From assembly GCF_945957345.1 (NCBI RefSeq), contig NZ_CAMFKW010000022.1, forward strand, positions 1-64,000: a stretch of 64,000 nt of DNA, written 5' to 3'. The notes beneath the pieces are model-generated. The model was not told the origin of the DNA, made no database searches, and worked only from the letters and a program-made list of their open reading frames with translations. A program made the position numbers and the translations under genes. The DNA is from an uncultured Allobosea sp. (GTDB lineage Bacteria > Pseudomonadota > Alphaproteobacteria > Rhizobiales > Beijerinckiaceae). Below, piece after piece: positions 1-8,708 of this stretch; the stretch's first letter is position 1, and each line of letters begins with the position of its first letter.

Positions 1-297
1 ACGAGCCTCCGAACCATCCTCGGATACGACACGCGCGGCGCCCTCACGGGCGCCGTTTGCGTTTCAAGGAAGAAATTTTTGTTCGCCGCCTCTTGTCGCG
101 GCGCTCGATCGGCCTATCTCAGTGACAGGCGCCGGAGCTTTGCTCCATCACGACGCCGCCCTCGCACATTACAATTTGTGACGTTCCTCGGCCGGCTCGC
201 TGGAGTCGATCGACGCCGCACCGCTTGCTGACAGGTCCCGACGGGGATGTCTGCGACAAGCGGTTTCAGCCGTCACCACAACAGGGAGACGAAAACC
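1..297. other. Non-coding leader region at window start
   Basis: No convincing coding region is visible before the small gene that starts at 298. A short hairpin (7-base arms at 37-43 and 48-54) followed by a T-rich tract may be the terminator of a gene lying outside the window. The rest probably holds the promoter of the next gene, but I cannot point to certain -35/-10 boxes. Confidence 0.4.
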
Positions 298-648
298 ATG
301 CAGATCAGCCAGGTTCTTCAGGCTCTCGGCCAGCTCGCTTCCGGCTTCGCGCCGGTCAGCCGTTCCGTCCGCCCGCTCGAGATCGATTTCGACACCGCCG
401 ACACCCTAGGCCCCTTCGAACAGGCCGCGATCGGCCAGTGGAAGACCGAGGACGGGTCGATCCTGATCGATCTCAGGCCCGATGGACAGTTCCACAAGGC
501 CAAGCCCGCCGCCGGGGCGCAGCATGTCGGCCGCTATGCGGTCGATCGCTCGAAGCTCTATTTCGAGGGCGAGACCGGCTGGGTCGCGCTCGGGAAGCTG
601 AAGCGCGGCACGCTCAGCATCGGTGAGAAGCGCTTCCGCAAGGCGTGA
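298..648 (+). CDS. Small Atu4866-domain-like hypothetical protein
   Basis: A 116-residue protein with no signal peptide or membrane segment visible. Residues from about 45 to the end run IGQWKTEDGSILIDLRPDG and later GRYAVD and GETGWVALGKL. This alternation of short strands with a W..EDGS..L.L.PDG pattern resembles the small beta-barrel family named after Agrobacterium Atu4866; that assignment is from memory of the family and moderate. The ATG at 298 is preferred because GGGAGA lies a few bases upstream; an in-frame ATG at 247 would add 17 unrelated-looking residues. It is a single-gene unit closed by a strong terminator. No function can be assigned. Confidence 0.6.
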   Translation: MQISQVLQALGQLASGFAPVSRSVRPLEIDFDTADTLGPFEQAAIGQWKTEDGSILIDLRPDGQFHKAKPAAGAQHVGRYAVDRSKLYFEGETGWVALGKLKRGTLSIGEKRFRKA

Positions 649-675
649 TCGCGATCGCGAGCTTTCGATAAAGAA

Positions 676-710
676 GGGCCGCGCTTCCTGAGGGAGGCGC
701 GGCCCTTTTT
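676..710 (+). terminator. Rho-independent terminator after the Atu4866-like gene
   Basis: Perfect 9-base GC-rich arms at 676-684 and 697-705, with a 12-base loop, followed by TTTTT. The complementary strand also carries a partial T-run, so it may serve the convergent oxidoreductase gene too. Confidence 0.8.
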
Positions 711-726
711 GTTATGACGCGAGAAA

Positions 727-1350
727 TCAGTAGCCCACGGTAAAGCGGCGACGGCTATGGGCCGGCTTTTCCAGCTCATCGACGAGAGCGATCGCATAAT
801 CCTCGGCCGAGATCGCGCTGTTGCCCTTGGCGTCGACGAGAAGCTGATCGGTGCCGAGGCGGAACTTGCCTGTGCGCTCGCCCGGCTGGATCAGCGCCGA
901 AGGCGACAGGAAGGTCCAGTCGAGCCCCTGCTCCTGCTTCAGAAGATCGAGGAAGACCCCGCCCTTCCGTGCTTCGTCGAGATACGCGGCCGGGAATGCC
1001 GGCGTGTCGAACAGCTTCACGCCCGGCGCGACCTCCAGGCTGCCGGCGCCGCCGACGACGAGATAGCGCTTCACGCCCGATTGCTTCACGGCCGCGAGCA
1101 GGACCTGCGGGTCGCTGGCGGTGAAATGCACGGCGCTGATCACCGCATCATGGCCGGCAATAAGCTTAGCGAGGGCGTCCTTGTCGAAGACATCGCCCTT
1201 GACGGCGGTGACGCCGGGCAGGCTTACGACCTTTTCGGGATTGCGGACGATGGCGGTGACGGCATGGCCGCGGGCGGAGAGTTCAGCCAGCAGGCGCGAA
1301 CCGATGAATCCGCTGGCGCCGATCAATGCGACCTTCTTGGCGATTGTCAT
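727..1350 (-). CDS. NAD(P)-dependent oxidoreductase, atypical SDR (NmrA/YwnB-like)
   Basis: A 207-residue Rossmann-fold protein. The N-terminal motif GASGFIGSRL (about residues 9-18) is the dinucleotide-binding loop of extended/atypical SDRs, and the short length and lack of a classical YxxxK catalytic pair point to the NAD(P)H-binding NmrA/YwnB group. Substrate unknown. The ATG at 1350 is chosen because AGGAAC precedes it and the Rossmann motif starts directly after; an upstream ATG in frame would add 32 non-homologous residues that run into the regulator's promoter. It is divergent from an HxlR-type regulator, a common pairing in which the regulator controls the oxidoreductase in response to electrophile or quinone stress (inferred). 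Confidence 0.85.
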   Translation of the reverse strand: MTIAKKVALIGASGFIGSRLLAELSARGHAVTAIVRNPEKVVSLPGVTAVKGDVFDKDALAKLIAGHDAVISAVHFTASDPQVLLAAVKQSGVKRYLVVGGAGSLEVAPGVKLFDTPAFPAAYLDEARKGGVFLDLLKQEQGLDWTFLSPSALIQPGERTGKFRLGTDQLLVDAKGNSAISAEDYAIALVDELEKPAHSRRRFTVGY

Positions 1351-1370
1351 GACAGAGGTTCCTTGTTGTG

Positions 1371-1385
1371 GTATCCAACGGATAC
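1371..1385. promoter_or_regulatory. Candidate HxlR operator palindrome
   Basis: GTATCC-AAC-GGATAC is a perfect 15-base palindrome centred in the 124-base gap between the divergent oxidoreductase and HxlR genes. Its size and position fit an operator for a dimeric winged-helix regulator controlling both genes. Binding is inferred. Confidence 0.6.
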
Positions 1386-1474
1386 CTGCACTCCGATGGA
1401 ACCTATCTGACCCTACCGCGCCGCCCCGTAAAGAAGGCACTTTCACGCGACATGGTCACCTCCGGGAAACCGCC

Positions 1475-1846
1475 ATGCTGAAACGCCCCGACCCTTTCCA
1501 GGCGCTGTGCCCGACGCGGCGCGTGCTCGACCGCATCGGCGATACCTGGGCGGTGCTGATCCTGATCGCGCTCGACGACGGCACCTTGCGCTTCAACGAA
1601 CTCAGGCGGCGGATCGAGAACATTTCCCAGAAGATGCTGTCGCAGACGCTGAAGAGCCTGGAGCGCGACGGGCTGGTGCGCCGCGAGGTCTTTCCGACGG
1701 TGCCGGTGACCGTCGAATATTCGCTGACCGAGCTCGGGCGGACACTGGCGCAGACGGTGAACCAGCTCACCCTCTGGGCCGAGGCGCATATCAGCGAGGT
1801 CGAGGCAGCACAGCAGCGCTATGACCGGGGCGAGACCTCTGCCTAA
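1475..1846 (+). CDS. HxlR-family transcriptional regulator
   Basis: A 123-residue winged-helix protein. It shows the family pattern: [19 protein letters not shown] near the N-terminus (the conserved Cys followed by the GDKW-like helix), then [32 protein letters not shown] as the recognition helix region, and [10 protein letters not shown] in the wing. HxlR/YodB-type proteins are dimeric repressors or activators that often sense electrophiles through the N-terminal cysteine. It is transcribed divergently from the oxidoreductase at 727-1350, with a palindrome between them. The ATG at 1475 puts the family's usual N-terminus first. Confidence 0.9.
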   Translation: MLKRPDPFQALCPTRRVLDRIGDTWAVLILIALDDGTLRFNELRRRIENISQKMLSQTLKSLERDGLVRREVFPTVPVTVEYSLTELGRTLAQTVNQLTLWAEAHISEVEAAQQRYDRGETSA

Positions 1847-2018
1847 TCCTGACTCCGGAACGCTGGCGTTTCCCCTGATTTCGTGTATATGCCCGGGCAA
1901 CCGGCTTAACCTGCCGGCCGCGCGACCCCTCCTTGATGAGGTGCTCGCGGGCTTCGGACCTTGCTGGACGACATCCCGGCCTGGCCCGCCAGATCAACCC
2001 GAACACGAGGATCTCCCG

Positions 2019-2288
2019 ATGTCGATCACTGCCGAGCGCAAGACCGCGCTGCTCCAGGAATACGCCACCAAGCCGAACGACACCGGCTCGCCGGAAGTTC
2101 AGGTCGCGATCCTGACCGAGCGCATCACCAACCTGACCGGCCACTTCAAGTCGCATGCGAAGGACAACCATTCGCGTCGCGGCCTGCTCAAGCTGGTCTC
2201 CCAGCGCCGTTCCCTGCTCGACTACCTCAAGGGCAAGGACCAAGCTCGCTACAAGACGCTGATCGAACGGCTCGGCATCCGCCGCTGA
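2019..2288 (+). CDS. rpsO: 30S ribosomal protein S15
   Basis: An 89-residue protein of exactly the usual S15 length, with the conserved central segment [19 protein letters not shown] and the 16S rRNA-binding [21 protein letters not shown]15 binds the central domain of 16S rRNA early in 30S assembly. The start at 2019 gives the family N-terminus MSITAERK; an upstream open frame is not conserved. rpsO followed by pnp is a classic bacterial pair, with a 259-base spacer in which a hairpin may process or attenuate read-through. Confidence 0.97.
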   Translation: MSITAERKTALLQEYATKPNDTGSPEVQVAILTERITNLTGHFKSHAKDNHSRRGLLKLVSQRRSLLDYLKGKDQARYKTLIERLGIRR

Positions 2289-2305
2289 TCGAAAGCTGAC
2301 GGTTT

Positions 2306-2340
2306 CCGCCCGGTGCGACCTGCTCCGGGCGGCTCCTTTT
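2306..2340 (+). terminator. Hairpin between rpsO and pnp
   Basis: Arms CCGCCCGG (2306-2313) and CCGGGCGG (2325-2332) form a perfect 8-base stem followed by CTCCTTTT. It sits just after rpsO and could be a terminator/attenuator or an mRNA-processing hairpin; in E. coli an RNase III hairpin in the rpsO-pnp spacer controls pnp. Which role applies here is not visible. Confidence 0.55.
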
Positions 2341-2547
2341 CGGGCAAGGGCGCCATGGGGTGCCTGCCTGACTCTCGCGGCAGCCGCATGGGGCGGCCTT
2401 CCCGCGTGACCCGCCGGACGCCCAAGACGTCCATGGCAGGATCGCCGAGCGCTCGGGCGCATTCCCTCTCACACCCGAGCGTTCCGCCGTCTTGCCCATG
2501 GGCCTGAAGGCACCGGACGGGTCGAACCCGACCGAAAGACGAAACAC

Positions 2548-4722
2548 ATGTTCGATATCCAAACCGAAGAACTGATCTGGGGCGGCCGCAAGCTCGTCCT
2601 CGAGACCGGCAAGGTCGCCCGCCAGGCCGACGGCGCCGTGATGGCCACCTATGGCGAGACCGTCGTGCTCGCGACCGTCGTCTCCGCGAAGGAACCGAAG
2701 CCGGGCTTCGACTTCTTCCCGCTGACCGTGAACTACCAGGAAAAGACCTTCGCGGCCGGCCGCATCCCCGGCGGCTATTTCAAGCGCGAAGGCCGCCCGA
2801 GCGAGAAGGAGACGCTGGTCTCCCGCCTGATCGACCGTCCGATCCGCCCGCTCTTCGTCGAAGGCTACAAGAACGACACCCAGGTCGTCGTCACCGTTCT
2901 CCAGCATGACCTCGAGAACGATCCGGACATCCTGGCGATGGTCGCGACCTCGGCTGCGCTCACCCTCTCCGGCGTGCCCTTCATGGGCCCGATCGGCGGC
3001 GCCCGCGTCGGCTATATCGACGGTGCCTACAAGCTGAATCCGACCATCGAAGAGATGAAGGAATCGGCTCTCGATCTCGTCGTCGCCGGCACCCAGGACG
3101 CCGTGATGATGGTCGAGTCCGAGGCCAAGGAGCTGACCGAAGAGGTCATGCTCGGCGCCGTGATGTTCGGCCACAAGCATTTCCAGCCGGTGATCGAGGC
3201 GATCATCCGCCTGGCCGAGAAGGCTGCCAAGGAGCCGCGCGACTTCAACCCGCCGGATGATTCCGCCGTCCTCGACGCGATCATGAAGGTTGGCGAGGCG
3301 GAACTCCGCGCCGCCTACAAGATCACCGCCAAGGCCGAGCGCTACAAGGCCGTCGACGCCGTCAAGGCCAAGGTCGTTGCCGCGCTGGTCTCGGATGCGC
3401 CGGACGGCGTCGCCACCTTCCCGAAGGACAAGGTCGGCGCGCAGTTCAAGGAAGCCCAGGCCAAGATCGTGCGCTGGAACATCCTCGACGACGGCATCCG
3501 CATCGACGGACGCGACGGCAAGACCGTCCGCCCGATCGTGGCCGAGGCCGGCGTCCTGCCGCGCACCCATGGCTCGGCCCTGTTCACCCGCGGCGAGACG
3601 CAGGCGCTGGTCGTGACCACGCTCGGCACCGGTGAGGACGAGCAGTTCATCGACTCGCTGGAAGGCACCTACAAGGAAACCTTCCTGCTGCATTACAATT
3701 TCCCGCCCTACTCCGTCGGCGAGACCGGCCGCATGGGTTCGCCCGGCCGCCGCGAAATCGGCCATGGCAAGCTCGCCTGGCGCGCCATCCACCCGATGCT
3801 GCCGGCCAAGGGCGAGTTCCCCTACACCCTGCGCGTCGTCTCGGAGATCACCGAGTCGAACGGCTCCTCCTCGATGGCCACCGTCTGCGGCACCTCGCTG
3901 GCGCTGATGGATGCCGGCGTGCCGCTGCGCGCTCCGGTCGCGGGCATCGCGATGGGCCTCATCCTGGAAGGCAAGCGCTTCGCCGTGCTCTCCGACATCC
4001 TCGGTGACGAGGATCATCTCGGCGACATGGACTTCAAGGTGGCCGGTACTGCTTCGGGCATCACCTCGCTCCAGATGGACATCAAGATCGCCGGCATCAC
4101 CGAGGAGATCATGAAGGTCGCCCTCGAGCAGGCCCAGGGCGGTCGCGAGCACATCCTCGGCGAGATGTCGAAGGCCCTCTCGGCCTCGCGCAGCCAGCTC
4201 GGCGAGTTCGCGCCGCGCATCGAGACGATGAAGATCCCGGTCGACAAGATCCGCGAAGTCATCGGCTCCGGCGGCAAGGTCATCCGCGAAATCGTCGAGA
4301 AGACCGGCGCCAAGGTGAACATCGAGGACGACGGCACCATCAAGATCGCCTCGGCCGACGGCAAGTCGATCGAAGCCGCGATCAAGTGGATCAAGTCGAT
4401 CGTCTCGGAGGCCGAAGTCGGCGTGATCTATGACGGCACCGTCGTCAAGATCATGGAGTTCGGCGCCTTCGTGAACTTCTTCGGCGCCAAGGACGGCCTC
4501 GTCCACATCTCCGAGCTCGCTCCCAAGCGCGTCCAGAAGGTCTCGGACGTCGTCAAGGAAGGCGAGAAGGTCAAGGTCAAGTTCCTCGGCCAGGACGAGC
4601 GCGGCAAGATCCGCCTCTCGATGAAGGTCGTCGACCAGCAGACCGGCGAGGACATCACGGAGAAGCTCAAGGCAGAGCGCGAGGCCGAGAAGGCCCGCGA
4701 GAAGCAGGGCGCGGCCGAGTAA
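2548..4722 (+). CDS. pnp: Polyribonucleotide nucleotidyltransferase (PNPase)
   Basis: A 724-residue phosphorolytic 3'-5' exoribonuclease that degrades mRNA and trims RNA ends. Domain order is as expected: a first RNase PH domain (about 10-220), an all-helical linker, a second RNase PH domain (about 310-540) with the catalytic-side motif [20 protein letters not shown], a KH domain around 560-620 with the GSGGK RNA-binding loop near residue 571, and an S1 domain from about 625 ([19 protein letters not shown]). The tail is charged and ends after a short Glu/Lys/Ala-rich stretch, where RNase E-type partners may bind. It is downstream of rpsO and closed by a strong terminator. Confidence 0.98.
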   Translation: MFDIQTEELIWGGRKLVLETGKVARQADGAVMATYGETVVLATVVSAKEPKPGFDFFPLTVNYQEKTFAAGRIPGGYFKREGRPSEKETLVSRLIDRPIRPLFVEGYKNDTQVVVTVLQHDLENDPDILAMVATSAALTLSGVPFMGPIGGARVGYIDGAYKLNPTIEEMKESALDLVVAGTQDAVMMVESEAKELTEEVMLGAVMFGHKHFQPVIEAIIRLAEKAAKEPRDFNPPDDSAVLDAIMKVGEAELRAAYKITAKAERYKAVDAVKAKVVAALVSDAPDGVATFPKDKVGAQFKEAQAKIVRWNILDDGIRIDGRDGKTVRPIVAEAGVLPRTHGSALFTRGETQALVVTTLGTGEDEQFIDSLEGTYKETFLLHYNFPPYSVGETGRMGSPGRREIGHGKLAWRAIHPMLPAKGEFPYTLRVVSEITESNGSSSMATVCGTSLALMDAGVPLRAPVAGIAMGLILEGKRFAVLSDILGDEDHLGDMDFKVAGTASGITSLQMDIKIAGITEEIMKVALEQAQGGREHILGEMSKALSASRSQLGEFAPRIETMKIPVDKIREVIGSGGKVIREIVEKTGAKVNIEDDGTIKIASADGKSIEAAIKWIKSIVSEAEVGVIYDGTVVKIMEFGAFVNFFGAKDGLVHISELAPKRVQKVSDVVKEGEKVKVKFLGQDERGKIRLSMKVVDQQTGEDITEKLKAEREAEKAREKQGAAE

Positions 4723-4743
4723 TCGGCCCATAAGCCAGCTTGA

Positions 4744-4787
4744 AAAACAGAACGCCCCGCATCGGAAGATGCGGGGCGTTCTGTTTT
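4744..4787. terminator. Strong bidirectional terminator after pnp
   Basis: A perfect 19-base inverted repeat (4744-4762 and 4769-4787) with a 6-base loop, flanked by an A-run on the left and a T-run on the right, so it can terminate on both strands. It separates pnp from the convergent DUF3800 pseudogene. Confidence 0.92.
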
Positions 4788-4936
4788 GATTCGCACAATT
4801 GGAACGCGCCACCCATCAGAGGTGCTGGAACAAGCGAATCGTCGGAGTCACTTACAGGCTCTCTTGTCAAGATGGAGAGCTATGCCTACATTCAGGCCGC
4901 CGGGAGTGCGTCACCTTGCACGTTGGGACTGCGGTC

Positions 4937-5706
4937 TCACCCGGCGTCCTCTTTTGAATTTTTAGGCAATCGAACAAGTCCGAATCCTGAGATCTGACCT
5001 GTTTTTGATGTGCGAAACGAAGCCTCTATCAGGCGGTACCAGCGGTCGTCACCTTTCTCAAATTTCCTCCACACTGCTCCCGCAACCATGTCTGCTAGTT
5101 GGATTCCAACGCTCAGGTTTGAAGGTTGTAAAAACACGCTCTCGACTAAGTTTTTGTATTTCGAGGTAAATTCGCTCGACGAGTATAGAAGCCTGTCGTG
5201 ATGCTGCCGAAGGCGTTTATCGTCCGACGCCCCCTATGATCGCAAACAACGACGCCGTGCTCTTTTGCATGCGCTAACCTGCTGAAATCCTGCAAAAAAT
5301 ACTGAAAGCGTTCTGTTACCGGCTTATAAGTAGCATGGTACAGATCATCGGTATTCTCGATGCTCTTATACTCATAAGCAGCTGCGGCGTCGGCAACGCA
5401 AGCCAGGCAGGTAATGCCTTTCTCATTTGAAATGAGATTAAAAATCTCGATTCTGATTTGATCTCGCTCAGATTGCAGCAGCCCTCTCATCGGATTATGC
5501 GCGTCATCGTTTCCAGGTGCAAAATACCTCCATTTGAACTCCCCACGGATTCTTCGTCGAGCTTTCAACCCAAGAAGAGAATCACGCATTCTTTGCCACG
5601 CGCTCTCGTGGACAATAGCGCCTCCGATTACGAAATACTTTTGCTTAGAGAAGTCGGCTGTCGGCTTTGGCGGCGTCCCTGATTCATCGACAAATAGGAT
5701 ATGCAT
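4937..5706 (-). pseudogene. DUF3800-family protein, frameshifted
   Basis: Two minus-strand frames together make one DUF3800 protein. The first begins at 5706 (MHILFVDESG; GGGGAGG ribosome binding site) and carries FKWRYFAPGNDDAHNPMRGL and YKPVTERFQYFLQDFSRLAHAKE up to VVCDHRG. The second contains NLSVGIQLADMVAGAVWRKF and ends at 4937. The switch lies at a run of five G (minus strand) at 5230-5234: adding one G restores one frame of about 256 residues through DHRGASDDKRLRQHHDRLL, which fits the family. DUF3800 has, as I recall, an RNase H-like fold with an N-terminal DES motif, but no proven function. The region is clearly less GC-rich than its neighbours, suggesting acquired DNA. The change may be real or a sequencing error. 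Confidence 0.82.
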
Positions 5707-5832
5707 ACAAAAGCCTCCCCACCCGTACGATAGGTCAAGCACAACAATAAACGATGCTCAATCCGCAGCTCTAAAAACACCTGCGCCAGCGTCGCAAATA
5801 GTCTAGACATATGCCGATCCATGGAGACCGGC

Positions 5833-6469
5833 ATGTCCGACCACCGCATCGCCTCGCTCGACGACCTCGCTCGCGCCTATCCCAATCCGATCGCGCCGGC
5901 CTCGACCTTCAAGGAGATCGATCATGTCGATGCGAACTATGCGGCGCTGATCGCGGCCTCGCCGTTTTTCGTGCTGGCGACGGTCGGTCCGGAGGGGCTG
6001 GATTGTTCGCCGCGTGGGGATTTGCCGGGCTTCGTTACGGTCCGGGACGCGAAAACGCTCCTGATTCCCGACAGAAAAGGGAATAACCGTTTGGATTCCT
6101 TGAAGAATATCCTGTTCGACGATCGAATCGGAATGCTCTTCCTGGTGCCCGGCTGCGGCGAGACGCTGCGCGTCAACGGACGTGCGGCGATTTCCTGCGA
6201 CCCCCAATTTGTGTTTGCAATTCGAGATGGCCGGGAAGCTGCCAGCGAGCGTCATGGTCGTCCATGTCGAGGCCGTCTACTTCCAGTGCTCCCGCGCGGT
6301 AGTGCGGGCGGAGCTCTGGAACCCGGAGCGGCAGGTCGACCGGCGCAACCTGCCCTCGCCCGGGACGATGTTGCGCGACATCACGGCGCGCAACGCAGAG
6401 GTCGCGACCTTCGACGGCAAGGCTTATGACGAGGCGCTGCCGGCTCGGGTCAAGGCGACGCTGTATTGA
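5833..6469 (+). pseudogene. FMN-binding PPOX-type flavoprotein (MSMEG_1061-like), frameshifted
   Basis: The first about 125 residues (MSDHRIASLDDLARAY, then FFVLATVGPEGLDCSPRGD and RKGNNRLDSLKNIL) are in one frame, and the C-terminal part (LCLQFEMAGKLP, VHVEAVYFQCSRAVVRAELW, ending KATLY) is in the next. The switch is at a run of five C at 6201-6205; removing one C rejoins the frames as ISCDPNLCLQFEMAGKLP and gives about 211 residues, the normal size of this pyridoxamine-phosphate-oxidase-like group. Such proteins bind FMN or F420 in a split-barrel dimer; the substrate is unknown. The ATG at 5833 has GGAGA upstream; an ATG at 5821 is possible. It is the second neighbouring gene with a homopolymer indel. 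Confidence 0.82.
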
Positions 6470-6476
6470 AGTAGGC

Positions 6477-6667
6477 CCCTTGTCATTCCGGGGCTTCGCC
6501 CTCGGGTCCGATCTTCGGTTGGCCCAAGGATAAACTCCGCGAAAAGCCGGAAGCCACGACTGGGTGAGACCGGACGTTCGGCGACGCGGGAAAAATTGTA
6601 ATTCGGGCCTAGCCCAGTTGTGGGTTCCGGGTTCGGCCCAGAGAGCCGCCCCCGGAATGACAAAGGG
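6477..6667. repeat. Intergenic element with terminal inverted repeats
   Basis: Near-perfect 17/18-base arms (6477-6493 and 6650-6667; core GTCATTCCGGGG / CCCCGGAATGAC) enclose about 155 bases between the PPOX gene and the adenosine kinase gene. Similar GTCATTCC/GGAATGAC ends occur at 43406-43433 and 57016-57125, so this looks like a family of dispersed intergenic repeats rather than a coding feature. Confidence 0.6.
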
Positions 6668-6675
6668 TGCTGCGC

Positions 6676-7674
6676 TCAGAGCAGCCCTTCGTTGCCGGCC
6701 AGCGTCTTCAGGCTGACATCAGGGCGGGCGCCGACATGCGAGATGATCTCGGCCGCGGCCAGCGCACCGAGGCGCAGGCAGTCGCGGGTCTCGCGGTTCG
6801 AGGTCAGGCCGTAGAGGAAGCCGGCGGCAAAGAGATCGCCGGCGCCGGTCGCATCGACCACGCGCTCGACCGGGAAGACCGGCTCCTCGACGATGCCCTC
6901 CGGCGTCACCGCCAGCGCGCCCTTCTCGGAGCGGGTGACGACGGCGAGGATGTTCTCCGAACGCAGCCAGGACAGGGCCGTATCGAAATCCGAGGTCTCG
7001 TAGAGGCTCTTGAGCTCGTGCTCGTTGGCGAAGACGAGATCGACCATGCGGTTGCGGATCAGGCCGATGAACTCGTCGCGGTAGCGATCGACGCAGAAGG
7101 AATCCGACAGGGTGATGGCGACGCGGCCGTCGGCCTTGTGAGCGATCTCGGAAGCCTTGCGGAAGGCTTCCTTGGCCGCCGGCGGATCCCAGAGATAGCC
7201 TTCGAGATAGACGATATCGGCGGCTTCGACGGCCTTGGCGTCGACATCGGCGACCGAGAGGCCCTGGCAGGCTCCGAGATAGGTGTTCATCGTACGCTCG
7301 CCATCGGGCGTGACGATGATGAAGGAACGCGCGGTCGCCGGCCCTTCCGTCGCATCGGCCGTGCCGAAGGCGACGCCGAGCGAGGTCAGGTCATGGCGAT
7401 AGAGCTTGCCGAGCTCGTCGCCCTTGACCTTGCCGATGAAGGCGCCCTTGCCGCCGAAGGAGGCGAGGCCAGCAATGGTGTTGGCGGCCGAGCCGCCGGA
7501 GATGATCCGGGCCGGGCCCATCGCGGCATAGAGCGACTCGGCGCGGGCCTGGTCGATCAGCATCATCGCGCCCTTGGTCAGCTTCTGGGCGATGAGGAAA
7601 TCCTCCTCGGCCGAAGCCAGCACGTCGACGATGGCATTGCCGAGGGCGAGGACATCCGTACGGGTCTGGGTCAT
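6676..7674 (-). CDS. PfkB-family carbohydrate kinase, probable adenosine kinase
   Basis: A 332-residue ribokinase-fold protein. It has the N-terminal PfkB motif GGSAANTIAGLASFGG near residue 60 and the C-terminal signature DATGAGDLFAAGF near 274-286, whose Asp is the catalytic base and whose GAGD forms the anion hole. The NAIVDVLA start and overall length are typical of the alphaproteobacterial group annotated as adenosine kinase, which makes AMP from adenosine and ATP; other sugars or nucleosides cannot be excluded. The start at 7674 places the conserved strand TDVLALGNAIVD directly after the Met. It is downstream of the xre gene on the same strand but about 100 bases away. Confidence 0.88.
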   Translation of the reverse strand: MTQTRTDVLALGNAIVDVLASAEEDFLIAQKLTKGAMMLIDQARAESLYAAMGPARIISGGSAANTIAGLASFGGKGAFIGKVKGDELGKLYRHDLTSLGVAFGTADATEGPATARSFIIVTPDGERTMNTYLGACQGLSVADVDAKAVEAADIVYLEGYLWDPPAAKEAFRKASEIAHKADGRVAITLSDSFCVDRYRDEFIGLIRNRMVDLVFANEHELKSLYETSDFDTALSWLRSENILAVVTRSEKGALAVTPEGIVEEPVFPVERVVDATGAGDLFAAGFLYGLTSNRETRDCLRLGALAAAEIISHVGARPDVSLKTLAGNEGLL

Positions 7675-7772
7675 GGCTCTTGCTTGCTCTGTCCGGATGA
7701 CGCGGCCCATCGGCCGATAGGGAAGGTGCTGGCCCTGTCGCATCCGCCTGTCGTGCGGTCAAGCATGGCGGT

Positions 7773-8147
7773 TCAGGCGGGATCGCGCCGGGCGGTGGCT
7801 TCGTCGAGAATGGCGGCCAGACGGTGGAGATCCTCACCCTCCAGCAGGCCGATCTCGCGCGACAATCGATTGGCAAGGAGCGTCGCTTCCGGGTCGAGGC
7901 CGGCGGTGTCGATAGTCACGCGCGGATGCGAGAGATCGGCGAGGCGGACGAGCTCGTCGGCTTCATCCCAGATCACGCCCAGGAGATGGATCGCGCCCTG
8001 GATCAGGGTGAAGGTCGGACGTCCGCGCTTGCCGTGCTCCAGCGCCGAGAGATAGGCCGGCGAGACGCCGAGGCCCTCCGCCATCTGCGCGAGGCTCATG
8101 CCGCGCGCCTCCCGCAAAGCCCGGACGCGCTGGCCGAAGGGCGTCAC
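7773..8147 (-). CDS. XRE-family helix-turn-helix regulator
   Basis: A 124-residue protein. Residues 1-65 form a Cro/C1-type HTH (FGQRVRALREARGMSLAQMAEGLGVSPAYLSALEHGKRGRP), followed by a C-terminal helical region with no recognised sensor domain. The GTG at 8147 overlaps the TGA stop of the upstream smr gene (GTGA), which fixes the start and implies translational coupling. It is the last gene of timA-mltA-smr-xre. Targets unknown; autoregulation is plausible but no operator was found. Confidence 0.85.
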   Translation of the reverse strand: MTPFGQRVRALREARGMSLAQMAEGLGVSPAYLSALEHGKRGRPTFTLIQGAIHLLGVIWDEADELVRLADLSHPRVTIDTAGLDPEATLLANRLSREIGLLEGEDLHRLAAILDEATARRDPA

Positions 8148-8707
8148 GGCCCATGCTCCCGCAGGCGGCGCAGGCGGACATAGAGCGCGCCGGACCCACC
8201 ATGGCGCTGCTCGGCCTCCTCGAAGCCGAGGACCAGCGTGCGCAGGTCTGGCAGGCGCAGCCAATGCGGCACCATCCGGCGCAGCACGCCCCGCTCGTCG
8301 CCGAACAGAGCCGGCGCCAAAGCACCCTTGCCGGTCACGACCAGGGCGATGCGGCAGCCGCGGCGCTGCTCGCGGCGCAGGAAGGCATGAAGCGCCAGAT
8401 GCGCCTCGTCCTGCCGCATGCCATGCAGATCGATGGAGGCGTCGACGCTCTGCTGGCCCCGGCGCAATTGCGTGCGTAAACGCCGCTCGATCGGCGCCAG
8501 CGGGGGGGCCGATGGTGGCGTCGTTTTGACTGTCGCAGCCATTACGACGGCACGCATCGCGGTTTCGGGCGGCGGCGGAGCAGCCTGCTCGGGAACCGGC
8601 TCCGGCTCGATCGGCGCCCGGCCGGGCAAGGGCTTCACCGAGCGTGCGACCTGGCGCCAGAGCGCGATATCGGCTTCCGTCAGCGTCTTTCCGCGGCGAG
8701 ACCGCAT
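8144..8707 (-). CDS. Smr-domain (MutS2-type) nuclease-like protein
   Basis: A 187-residue protein with a variable, proline-rich N-terminal half and a C-terminal Smr domain: SIDLHGMRQDEAHLALHAF (residues about 91-110, containing the hallmark DLHG) and VVTGKGAL (about 123-130). Stand-alone Smr proteins of this type are DNA or RNA endonuclease candidates; the physiological substrate in alphaproteobacteria is not established. The gene starts one base after the mltA stop and overlaps the xre start, so the four genes are almost certainly co-transcribed. Confidence 0.9.
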   Translation of the reverse strand: MRSRRGKTLTEADIALWRQVARSVKPLPGRAPIEPEPVPEQAAPPPPETAMRAVVMAATVKTTPPSAPPLAPIERRLRTQLRRGQQSVDASIDLHGMRQDEAHLALHAFLRREQRRGCRIALVVTGKGALAPALFGDERGVLRRMVPHWLRLPDLRTLVLGFEEAEQRHGGSGALYVRLRRLREHGP

Positions 8708-8708
8708 C

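Noticed and set aside
2227-4812. 861-residue open frame antisense to pnp
   Set aside because: It is a mirror of high-GC codon bias over a clearly real pnp gene; its translation is Asp/Arg/Gly/Leu-rich low-complexity sequence with no family pattern.
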